A stretch of 34,385 nucleotides of DNA from Verrucomicrobiota bacterium (lineage in GTDB: Bacteria > Verrucomicrobiota > Verrucomicrobiia > Chthoniobacterales > JAFAMB01): positions 1-34,385 of the forward strand of contig JAFBAP010000102.1 in the NCBI GenBank assembly GCA_019247695.1. The letters are read 5' to 3'. Position numbers and translations under genes: made by a program. Below the pieces are notes generated by a model that was not told the DNA's origin, did no database searches, and saw nothing but the letters and a program-made list of their open reading frames with translations. The first letter of the stretch is position 1; every line of letters begins with the position of its first letter. This document shows, piece by piece, positions 1-7,076 of the stretch.

Positions 1-33
1 TCCGTGGCTGGTTAAATCGACCTTAGGCCCAAC

Positions 34-232
34 GGGCCGTGGGACCTTAGCCCAGGGTAAACCCCTTGTTGTTGCCCACATCTGGGAGCTCGTTTTCACA
101 AGTGGTTGTCCCCCAACTACCTGCATAACGCGTGTTCAGAAGAACATCCCATTGTAACGTGCTGGGACGCAAGGGGTTGCAAAGATGTGGGTAAAGACAA
201 GGGGTAAACCCTGGGCTAAGGTCCTTTGGCCC
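34..232. repeat. Inverted-repeat element with long arms and central hairpin
   Basis: The left arm (34-84) and right arm (182-232) are reverse complements over about 50 bp with only a handful of mismatches; both contain the core CCTTAGCCCAGGGT or its complement. A short hairpin (TGTTC-AGAA-GAACA) sits near 132-146, almost exactly at the centre. Each outer edge also carries a small hairpin (GGCCC-AAC-GGGCC near 26-38; TGGCC-CTTCA-GGCCA near 227-241). No open reading frame inside looks real. This is the shape of a MITE-like or otherwise non-autonomous palindromic element. No target-site duplication could be identified by eye. Confidence 0.7.
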
Positions 233-447
233 TTCAGGCCATCAAACCATCTTCCGGCCTGTTGGACCTACGACTGGTTATACGGTCTAATAGGTGTAAC
301 TCCGGCAGGGCACCTGGGAAGGAGGACGAAAATTTACCTCCATGGCCGCCAAATGGTGAAAGGCATACGGCGTGTGCCCACCCTGCCCGTCCTGAACGAG
401 CGCCGCGCCGTGGGGTGCATTCGCGCAAGGGGGGTAGCCCTCGCCGG
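233..447. other. Gene-free stretch next to the window's left edge
   Basis: No plausible gene is seen. Open frames here (for example one from 185 to 592 on plus) run through the inverted repeat and into the antisense of the kinase gene and have no recognisable protein character. A GGAGG-like site near 319-323 followed by an ATG at about 341 leads to a stop after five codons, so it is not counted as a gene. Confidence 0.5.
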
Positions 448-1644
448 CTACGCAGGCGGGACCGGGTTCGCCTTTGAGGGAAGGATCACCTCAAAACGGC
501 TGCCTTGCCCGAGTTGTGACTGGACGTGCACTTCCCCTCCGAGCATGCCGGCCAGGCGACGGCTGATGGTTAAACCGAGGCCGGTGCCCTGAACCCCTGG
601 AGGCGGTGTGCCGCGTCCGAATTCGGCAAAGACGGCTTCGAGGTTTTCAGGGGCGATACCGATACCGTTGTCCTCGACAATGATTGACCACCAGCGGGAG
701 TCTCGCGGTGCGAACACCAGCCGGACCCAGCGCTTCGCCTTTTTGGGGTCGTGGTATTTGATGGCATTGGAAACCAGGTTGCCGACCACCTGCCGGAGCC
801 GGCGACGATCACTCTCGACCTTCTTCAGGCTGGCGTCGATCCGGAGTTGGAGGTCGACGCCCGTCTCCCGCGCGTAGAGCCGCCAGGCCGCAATCGCATC
901 TTCTGCAAAGTTTCGGACCTCGAACGTTTCCCATTCGGGGTGCGCGCCGCCTGCCAGGAGCAATCCATATTCCCGTAATTCCTCCAGCAGGGCAGCCATG
1001 TCCGCCACGTTGCGTTCACAGAGGGTAAGCATCCGGCGTCGTTCGGTTTCACCCATCCCCTGAAGCCCGGCGGAAATCGCAAAGCCCAGGGCCTGCAGGA
1101 GCCCGCCGAGTTCATGGGTGGCGGCCCGCAAAAGCTGCAAGCGTGACGCGTCGATTTCCGCCAGCCGCTGGTTGGCGGTCGCCAGGCATGCGGCCGCTTC
1201 TTCGAAAAAGCGTTCGGTCGAAGCCACGGCGGCATCCTCGAAAAAACGGAATAACAGGTCCCGCGCCGGTTTGAGCTCCGTTTCGTTCAGCTCATGCTGC
1301 TGCGCGAAGGCGTCCAAGGTCTCAAAGAGAATGATCCGCTGCAGGACACCAAACTCACGAAGCACTTCCCCCGGCCGATAACCTTGCCGTCCACGTTGGC
1401 CGCCGTGCTCCCTGGCCGCCTCCATGACCGCCGTCCTGGGCCCGATGCCATCCTGTTCGCGCAAGTAGCGCCCCAGATCGTCGAATACTTTGGGCAGGTG
1501 ATCGGCTAACTCCTCATCGCTCAGGTGACGGCTCGACGGGAGATCAGAGCTTTGCCGCACGGCATCCAGCCAGAGGCGGGTAAGGCGTTCGCGTTCGTTA
1601 TTCAGGTGGGCGGTTAGCCTGGGTAGTAGTTCTTCGAGAACCAT
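448..1644 (-). CDS. Soluble sensor histidine kinase with RsbRD_N-like sensory domain
   Basis: About 398 residues from the ATG at 1644; a TTG 69 bases upstream would add 23 residues that look unrelated to the domain. The N-terminal 150 residues resemble the RsbRD_N domain (helical, with the family's HGxxRxxQGY and EVLREFGVLQ motifs). A dimerisation helix follows with the phospho-acceptor motif THELGG (His about 177), then a HATPase_c domain with an N-box (NLVSNAIKYHDP), a G1 box (VEDNGIGIAPENL) and a G2 box (GTGLGLTISRRLAGMLGG). No membrane segment is seen, so the sensor is probably cytoplasmic. Autophosphorylation on His is inferred from the family. No cognate response regulator is adjacent: the upstream gene on the same strand is a permease about 290 bases away. 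The signal is unknown. Confidence 0.88.
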   Translation of the reverse strand: MVLEELLPRLTAHLNNERERLTRLWLDAVRQSSDLPSSRHLSDEELADHLPKVFDDLGRYLREQDGIGPRTAVMEAAREHGGQRGRQGYRPGEVLREFGVLQRIILFETLDAFAQQHELNETELKPARDLLFRFFEDAAVASTERFFEEAAACLATANQRLAEIDASRLQLLRAATHELGGLLQALGFAISAGLQGMGETERRRMLTLCERNVADMAALLEELREYGLLLAGGAHPEWETFEVRNFAEDAIAAWRLYARETGVDLQLRIDASLKKVESDRRRLRQVVGNLVSNAIKYHDPKKAKRWVRLVFAPRDSRWWSIIVEDNGIGIAPENLEAVFAEFGRGTPPPGVQGTGLGLTISRRLAGMLGGEVHVQSQLGQGSRFEVILPSKANPVPPA

Positions 1645-1935
1645 TAACGGATGAAAAGGTGTTCGCCCGATGCGTTCATGCCTGATGAAAAGGAGCAGGG
1701 CCGGTAAACGCAAGCCTTTGTACGTGTTTTCCGCGTCCCGCCAGCATTAAGGCAGACCTCTCATATTCACCGTGGCCGGAATAAGTTGGAACGAACCACG
1801 GACGGACGGCATAACAAAGCCGGGTTCGGTCTCCCGTGCCGGCGGGACGCAATACCATGTTTCACCGGGAGAGGCCTGCGGCGAGGGCGGTTGGCCTGGG
1901 CTCCCGGTCACCCCTGGCGGGGAGGCGCGAGCGGG

Positions 1936-3066
1936 TCAATCAGCCCCTTCTTTTGCCCGCCGGGTTACGATTTCCCGCGCCTCTGCGTCGAACTGCCGCT
2001 TATCTTCATGGCGGCGGTGATGCAGGTAAAACTCGCCGATCAGGATTTTGCAAAGCGCCGCAGCCGGCACCACCAGGAAAGCGCCGACGGCGCCGAACAA
2101 CGTTCCCATTGCAAGGGTGAAGAACATGATGATGACGGGATGAAGGTCCATTTGTCTGCCCATCACAAACGGAATCAGCACGTTGGTTTCCACCTGCTGG
2201 ACGAAGAGAATGGCCAGCAAGGCCAGGAAAAAATGGCTGACTCCCAGGCTGGCCGCCACCAGTAGGGCAGGGACGGCGACAACCACAGGACCGACGATCG
2301 GCACGAATTCACCGATGAAGGCGAACACCCCGAAAACGTAGGCCGGTTGCACCCCGACCCAGGCCAGCAGAAGCCCGGTCGTGATGGCGGTGATGACCCC
2401 GTTTATCAAGACGCCCCTGGCCCAGGCGTTCATCTGCTCCATCATCCTTAGAAGCGCCCGCCGCGCCTGGGTGCGGTACCGGGGGGAGACAACCTCCAGG
2501 AAGCTGGCCACCAGCGGTTGCGGGTTGACGAGCAGGAACACCAGCACGAGCGCGGCCAGCGCCACCAGAATCGAGCCGCCCACAACGCTGAGGGTGGATC
2601 GCAGCAGGAAGGTAGCCAGACCGCTGACCTGGGTACCCGCCGCTTGGACCAGATCGCCGGGTTGATCGGGAAAAATCTGTTGGATAAACGGGTAACGTTT
2701 CAAGAATTGATCGGCTTGCCCGTAAACGTGCCGCCAAAGCTCGGGGGCTTGTTGGATCAATTGCTGGACCTGATCCAAGAACGGCGGCAGGAGAAAGGAG
2801 AAGCCTGCGGCCAGCAAAGCCAGGGTGATCAGGCCGAGCAACGCGACCGCCAGGCCCCGCTTAACGCCGTGCCGCTGGAGCATGACAACGAATGGGTTGA
2901 ACACCATCGCCAGGATGAGCGTCACGGCAAAAAGGATGAGGACAAACTGCAACCGCGTTGCCAGCATGAAGCCGATCAGCAACAGGGTGATCAGCCCGAT
3001 CACCCGCCGCAGATCGCCGTAACTGAGCGGCCGGATGGAATCCGAATGGTTGTCTTGGTCCGACAT
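1936..3066 (-). CDS. AI-2E family transporter (PerM/YdiK-type permease)
   Basis: 376 residues starting at ATG 3066. The protein has the family pattern: paired N-terminal membrane helices (about residues 22-60), another pair around 70-92, an amphipathic central region (residues 95-150, rich in Q/L), and a C-terminal block of four or more helices with the conserved ETNVLIPFVMGRQMDLHPV segment followed by FFTLAMGTLFGAVGAFLVVPAAA. Length is typical of the family. Members have been linked to autoinducer-2 export, to sodium/proton exchange or to other small solutes, so the substrate here cannot be named. The charged C-terminal tail (about 30 residues) is cytoplasmic by the positive-inside rule. The gene stands alone; the kinase at 448-1644 lies downstream on the same strand, with a 291-base gap that argues against tight coupling. 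Confidence 0.9.
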   Translation of the reverse strand: MSDQDNHSDSIRPLSYGDLRRVIGLITLLLIGFMLATRLQFVLILFAVTLILAMVFNPFVVMLQRHGVKRGLAVALLGLITLALLAAGFSFLLPPFLDQVQQLIQQAPELWRHVYGQADQFLKRYPFIQQIFPDQPGDLVQAAGTQVSGLATFLLRSTLSVVGGSILVALAALVLVFLLVNPQPLVASFLEVVSPRYRTQARRALLRMMEQMNAWARGVLINGVITAITTGLLLAWVGVQPAYVFGVFAFIGEFVPIVGPVVVAVPALLVAASLGVSHFFLALLAILFVQQVETNVLIPFVMGRQMDLHPVIIMFFTLAMGTLFGAVGAFLVVPAAALCKILIGEFYLHHRRHEDKRQFDAEAREIVTRRAKEGAD

Positions 3067-3434
3067 GGTGCCAACAATGCAGGCTTAACCGTCACCAGCC
3101 AACTCCGGATGCATTTTCGGGGCTGAACGCAGGGGAACCCCTTTAGCAAATCCAACCCAGCAGGCGGGTGTTTGTTTGGATGGGCGTACGGACGTGACGC
3201 CTTAGGAGGGATTGGAGGGCCGGGGGGAACCAGCCGGGGAGGCCTTTCCACCGCGGGTGACCCAAATATAAAACAATATTATTTTAAGTTGCATTTTTTC
3301 GAGGCATTCGCTAAGCGTGCAAGGACTGGCGGCGCCATCGAGACCGTTCCGGTGCGCGACCCGGAGGGGTGGAGTTCCCGGCGCCGGTGGGAAGATACGC
3401 CTGCAAACTCGCGCGAATCGGTTCGCACCAAAAA
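3067..3434. promoter_or_regulatory. Divergent intergenic region with an AT-rich island
   Basis: This 368-base gap separates the permease (minus) from the small unknown gene (plus). Most of it is GC-rich, but about 3259-3303 is a strongly AT-rich island containing TATAAA and TATTAT, far from the local composition. It probably holds promoter elements for one or both flanking genes; I could not fix a convincing -35/-10 pair. No gene is seen inside. Confidence 0.4.
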
Positions 3435-3806
3435 ATGATTACCTATGAAACCGGCACCCCCCATTTTGGCGGCCGAACCGTGGTCCGGCTATCCGCGAAT
3501 GGTGAAGTGCTCGTCGAGCAGAACTGCGGCGGCCGACACAGCGGTTTTAACGAAAAGGCGGATCCGGCCGTGTACCGGGAAATCCTGGTACTCCTGAGAA
3601 AGGCGCGCCGGAGCGTTGCTGACCTGCCCGAACCTGTCCCGGTTCCCGGTGAAACCAGGGTCCGGCTGCGGGCCGCCACCCCGTCGGAGACGATCGACCT
3701 GGAATTTTGGAGTAACCAACGCTGGCGCGATCCTGCCGTGGACCGGTTGATCAGCCGTTTGGAACGGCTGGCGGTTGAATCCTCAGGGGGCATCATCCGT
3801 TTTTGA
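3435..3806 (+). CDS. Small unknown protein, possibly an emfourin-like protease inhibitor
   Basis: 123 residues from ATG 3435; a GTG at 3369 in the same frame would add 22 residues but its GGAGG is too close to be used. I do not recognise the family with certainty. The layout is an N-terminal two-strand section (GGRTVVRLSANGEVLVEQ), a helix (PAVYREILVLLRKARRSVADL), a proline-rich linker (PEPVPVPGE), two more strands (TRVRLRAATPSETIDLEF) and a C-terminal helix (AVDRLISRLERLA). Size and order of elements are like emfourin, the small inhibitor encoded next to M4 proteases of the protealysin group. No signal peptide is seen. Its stop lies 16 bases before the likely ATG of the zinc protease, so the two are almost certainly cotranscribed. 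The inhibitor role is inference from layout and context, not a motif match. Confidence 0.6.
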   Translation: MITYETGTPHFGGRTVVRLSANGEVLVEQNCGGRHSGFNEKADPAVYREILVLLRKARRSVADLPEPVPVPGETRVRLRAATPSETIDLEFWSNQRWRDPAVDRLISRLERLAVESSGGIIRF

Positions 3807-3822
3807 GGTTTCGCAACGCGGT

Positions 3823-4563
3823 ATGCCAGATCCACACCTCCGCATCAGCCGGCGAGTCGCGGACGCGCCGTACGGCTGGGCGGCTTCTTATCGCGCGTTG
3901 CTTTCGCCGGGGCAGGTCGCCCTTGCTTTACGCTTGCAACTCCGGCCCTGGCCAGGAGTTACGAGCGCCGGCCTCGATCAGGTCCGACACGAGACCGAGA
4001 GGGCGGTTGCGCACTATTTCGACCAACGCTTTATCGTGGAGCAGGAAAGCGGCCGCCAACGACCGGTTCGAGTCCAGGTGGAATTTGTGGCTTCGGACCC
4101 GGACCTGAGCGTGGCTGTGCATGCCGGGTTCGGACGCGACAACTTGCAGCATTGGTTCGTGGACTCCGGGGTAATCGTCAGAGCGCACGAGGTGGGGCAC
4201 GCTTTTGGCCTTAAAGACGAGTACGTGGATCCGTTGGCGGCCAACCGCGCGACCACAGGTACAGCGGGCGTCTTCCAGGACCACTCGTTGATGGGCGATT
4301 TTCAGCAGGAGGGCATCGCCTTGGCCGAGCTCAAACCCAGGCACGCCCTTGAGATCGTGCGTGGGTTGAGCGTCCACTTTGGAGGCGACTTCAACATCAT
4401 GCCGGCCGGAGCTGCCGGCAGAGTGGCTCGCCTGCAAACCGGCTCTGAAGCAGCGACCAAGCCCGGCCCTGCGGTCGCCGGTATGCAATCTTTACGCGAG
4501 CTGGCCCGGGGCTTTGACGCGCCTCGCCCGGGTCAGGGTTGCTCGGGCCGGTTACGCCCGTGA
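3823..4563 (+). CDS. Metzincin-like zinc metalloprotease
   Basis: 246 residues from ATG 3823; a TTG at 3775 overlaps the upstream gene and is less likely. Around residue 124 is HEVGHAFGLKDEY, which fits HExxHxxGxxD, the extended zinc site of metzincins in which the third ligand is Asp rather than His (as in snapalysin). About 25 residues later SLMGDF supplies a plausible Met-turn. The N-terminal part (residues 1-120) contains a helix (GLDQVRHETERAVAHYFDQRF) and strands before the active-site helix. No signal peptide or membrane segment is visible, so the enzyme either acts in the cytoplasm or leaves by another route. Zinc-dependent peptide hydrolysis is inferred from the motif; substrate unknown. 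The last 45 residues look disordered. The small protein just upstream may restrain it. Confidence 0.72.
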   Translation: MPDPHLRISRRVADAPYGWAASYRALLSPGQVALALRLQLRPWPGVTSAGLDQVRHETERAVAHYFDQRFIVEQESGRQRPVRVQVEFVASDPDLSVAVHAGFGRDNLQHWFVDSGVIVRAHEVGHAFGLKDEYVDPLAANRATTGTAGVFQDHSLMGDFQQEGIALAELKPRHALEIVRGLSVHFGGDFNIMPAGAAGRVARLQTGSEAATKPGPAVAGMQSLRELARGFDAPRPGQGCSGRLRP

Positions 4564-4577
4564 TCGGGTGATCACCG

Positions 4578-4629
4578 GGCCGGTCCGGGACCGGCCGAAA
4601 GCAGGGGAGCTTTTATGGGTTCCATAAAA
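4578..4629 (+). terminator. Tandem hairpins after the metalloprotease gene
   Basis: Two perfect inverted repeats lie close together. The first (4578-4596) has 9-bp arms GGCCGGTCC/GGACCGGCC around one base. The second (4611-4629) has arms TTTTATGG/CCATAAAA around GTT. The GC-rich hairpin 15 bases after the stop is a likely transcription end; the AT-rich one lacks a clean U-tract on plus and could instead be an operator for the next gene. Confidence 0.55.
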
Positions 4630-4733
4630 AATAGAAGTTTGTTAAATGGTGACATAAAGGCTGGCTGGAAAGGCCTGCGCGAAACTAGGTACTAGACAAG
4701 CATATTGATCCCTTGGTCCCCCAATTTTCCGTT

Positions 4734-6854
4734 ATGAAAACCGCGTTTTTGTTTGCGAGCTTGGCGCTGAGCGCCTTTGCCCTTGGCGGGCTTAGCCCGG
4801 CGCAGGATAATAATCAGCCGCCGCCCCAATCGGCTTCGCTGGAAGACGAGGTTGCGCAGTTGCAACGCCAGCAGCAAGTCATGCAGTGGCAACTGGATGA
4901 TCTGCGCAAGCAGGTAGCGGCGTTACAGCAGGCCATCGACCGGCTTGGGCGGGGCGGTTCGGCCCAGACCGCGGAAAGCGCACCCGCACCCGAATCCCGA
5001 GGTCAAAACGGGCCTGGTCCCACGCCGGCAACGGCTTCGTCTGACGAAGGGCAAGGCGGCGGTAACGTGAATTCGTACGCCCTGTTCTACACCCGGCTCC
5101 AATCGCAAGGTAAATGGTTGCAAGATCCTAGTTACGGGTATGTCTGGCAGCCGTCGAGGGCCGCCGAGGATCAGAACTGGCGTCCGTACACCGACGGGCA
5201 CTGGGTATACACCGACCGCGGCTGGACCTGGGTTTCAAACGAAGATTTCGGGTGGGCATGCTACCATTACGGCCGTTGGGCACGCCGCTCTGACACCGGT
5301 TGGGTCTGGGTGCCCGGAAACGAATGGGGGCCGGCCTGGGTTTCCTGGCGCGAGGGTGAGGGGCAAGGTCAAGACAGGGGGTATATCGGTTGGGCTCCGC
5401 TGCCGCCGGAGGCTGAGGTAAACCAGAACGTACGGATTGAGGGTTGGGCGGATAATTACTATGACATCGGCCCCGCAGCGTATGTTTTCGTGCGCGCCGC
5501 CGATCTGGCGCAGCCGAGTTACCGCCGGGTGGTCGTGCCGCCGACCGAAAACGAAACGATCATCGTCAACACGCGCAATGTAACCAACATCCGCTATAGC
5601 AACCGGGGCTTTGATGTAGGCGGCCCGGATTACACGCGTCTTGAGCAGGAAGCAAACGTACGCATCCCTCGTTACAACCTGGCTTACACCACGCCGGAAC
5701 GGGGAGAGGACTTCAGGACGGTCGTTCGAGGAAACCAGCTGGAAGTCTACGCGCCGCCTCAGAGGTTGCAGGCAGAGTCCGCGGCGCGACCCGAGGTCGC
5801 ACGGACGTTGACGCGGGCGACCATCGACCGGGGCTGGCGTGAATTGGATCAGACCCGAGCGGCGGAGTTACGGCAGACTTTTGAGCGCCAGGCACCGGTG
5901 CCGCCCGGGTTGCCGCCGAGCAGGGTGGAGCGGGCCCGGACGGCCGCCGGTGAAGTGGTGCAACCCGCGCAACCGGCAGGGGCTGCTCCTCAACCAGGGA
6001 CCACTCCGGGCCAAGCCGTGGGCGCCGCAGCCCGTGAGGGCGCTACGCCGGCCCGGGCCATCGGTGCGCCGGCCCGGGAAGGAGCCACGCCCGCGCAGGC
6101 CGTAGGTGCGCCGGCCCGGGAAGGAGCCACGCCCGCGCAGGCGGTGGGCGCTCCGGCTCGGGAGGGCGCCACGCCCGCGCAGGCGGTGGGCGCTCCGGGT
6201 CGAGCCGGGACCCGCACTCCTCAGGCGGAAGCCACCCCCGCGCAGGCGGAAGCCACGCCCGCCGCACGAACGGCAGCAACGCCTCAGGGCCGCGCGGAAC
6301 CGCAACGGGCAGCTTCTCCCGCGGTGGCCAGGGGCAACGCGACTCCTGAGCCGCGGCCGGCTAACCCGGACAACCGGCAGGAACGGGACCTGGAGCGACG
6401 AACAGAGAATGAAAACGGCCGCACGGGCGAGCCTGCACGAACGTCACGCGAAGCGGAACGGCCGGCCGTATCCGAACGTGCTACCGGAAACCAGCCTGCG
6501 CGTGAGCCGTCATCCAATACGAATGAAGAAAGATCACGGTCAACCCCCGCGGTCCGTGAGCAATCGGTGAACGCGCAGGAGAGGCGGGAAGCACCGAAAC
6601 GCGAGGAGGAGGCCGCCGGCACGGAACGGTCACGAGAGACGTCGAGACGGGAAACCCCGGCCACCGGCACGGGCGAAGCTGAGAAGCCGAAACATGAAGC
6701 CGGCGAGCGCGGCGCGACGACCTCAGCACCCAAGCACGTCGACAAGGAGAATGGTGCATCCGAGCGCGAATCGCAGCACCATGAAGCGGCGCCTGCCAAG
6801 CATCATGCCGATGACGAAGGCAAGCATCACGAAGGTCCGGCAAAGTCCGAATAG
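4734..6854 (+). CDS. Secreted coiled-coil / DUF6600-like repeat protein
   Basis: 706 residues from ATG 4734, chosen over an in-frame TTG at 4713 because a clean signal peptide (MKTAFLFASLALSAFALGG) begins there. After it comes a coiled coil (about residues 33-76, heptads of L/Q/V), then a Trp/Tyr-rich domain (about 113-235) with the repeated pattern WxPY-GHWVYT-GWTWVS-GWACYHYGRW-GWVWVPG-WGPAWVSW, which matches DUF6600-type proteins. The C-terminal half is low-complexity: five 14-residue Ala/Pro/Gly repeats (residues 422-491), then a long charged Arg/Glu-rich tail ending in His/Lys/Glu. Probably periplasmic or surface-attached; no enzyme motif is seen. DUF6600 function is unknown. It stands alone, with a hairpin on either side. 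The tail is probably disordered and may bind polymers or surfaces (speculative). Confidence 0.82.
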   Translation: MKTAFLFASLALSAFALGGLSPAQDNNQPPPQSASLEDEVAQLQRQQQVMQWQLDDLRKQVAALQQAIDRLGRGGSAQTAESAPAPESRGQNGPGPTPATASSDEGQGGGNVNSYALFYTRLQSQGKWLQDPSYGYVWQPSRAAEDQNWRPYTDGHWVYTDRGWTWVSNEDFGWACYHYGRWARRSDTGWVWVPGNEWGPAWVSWREGEGQGQDRGYIGWAPLPPEAEVNQNVRIEGWADNYYDIGPAAYVFVRAADLAQPSYRRVVVPPTENETIIVNTRNVTNIRYSNRGFDVGGPDYTRLEQEANVRIPRYNLAYTTPERGEDFRTVVRGNQLEVYAPPQRLQAESAARPEVARTLTRATIDRGWRELDQTRAAELRQTFERQAPVPPGLPPSRVERARTAAGEVVQPAQPAGAAPQPGTTPGQAVGAAAREGATPARAIGAPAREGATPAQAVGAPAREGATPAQAVGAPAREGATPAQAVGAPGRAGTRTPQAEATPAQAEATPAARTAATPQGRAEPQRAASPAVARGNATPEPRPANPDNRQERDLERRTENENGRTGEPARTSREAERPAVSERATGNQPAREPSSNTNEERSRSTPAVREQSVNAQERREAPKREEEAAGTERSRETSRRETPATGTGEAEKPKHEAGERGATTSAPKHVDKENGASERESQHHEAAPAKHHADDEGKHHEGPAKSE
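5997..6206 (+). repeat. Five tandem 42-bp repeats inside the DUF6600 gene
   Basis: Five in-frame copies of a 42-bp unit encode a 14-residue unit close to GATPAQAVGAPARE. The middle copies are nearly identical at DNA level; the first and last are diverged, a pattern typical of copy-number change by slippage or unequal recombination. Loss or gain of a unit keeps the reading frame. Confidence 0.85.
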
Positions 6855-6881
6855 GGCTAACTGACCGAACGTAAAGCACAT

Positions 6882-6925
6882 GCCGGTGGCTGGTGCCGGG
6901 CCTATAGGCCTGCTCAACCGCCGGC
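6882..6925 (+). terminator. Possible terminator hairpin after the DUF6600 gene
   Basis: GCCGGTGG at 6882-6889 can pair with CCGCCGGC at 6918-6925 (one G-T pair), enclosing a palindrome GGCCTATAGGCC at 6899-6910. There is no strong T-run, although a T-rich stretch follows at about 6930. Moderate support. Confidence 0.4.
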
Positions 6926-7076
6926 AAACTTGTCTTTCTGGGCGGGTAGCAGCGCGGCCGTCCGAAGAAAGCCGGAATAACCCACCCGGCAGGGCTCCCA
7001 GAGTATCTGTTGAGAAGAGAAGGTAGCAATTGACAAACCCGGGATGAGATAGGTCGGTAGAGCCTACACGCAAAAC

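Noticed and set aside
185-592. 135-residue plus-strand frame near the left end
   Set aside because: Starts inside the inverted repeat and ends antisense to the kinase gene; no protein family features.
1645-1713. TTG start giving 23 extra residues for the RsbRD_N kinase
   Set aside because: Extra residues have no match to the domain; the ATG at 1644 begins directly before the helical domain.
5868-6305. Minus-strand and alternative-frame proteins across the 42-bp repeats
   Set aside because: They exist only because the repeat unit length is a multiple of three and lacks stops in all frames; the signal peptide and domains are on the plus frame starting at 4734.
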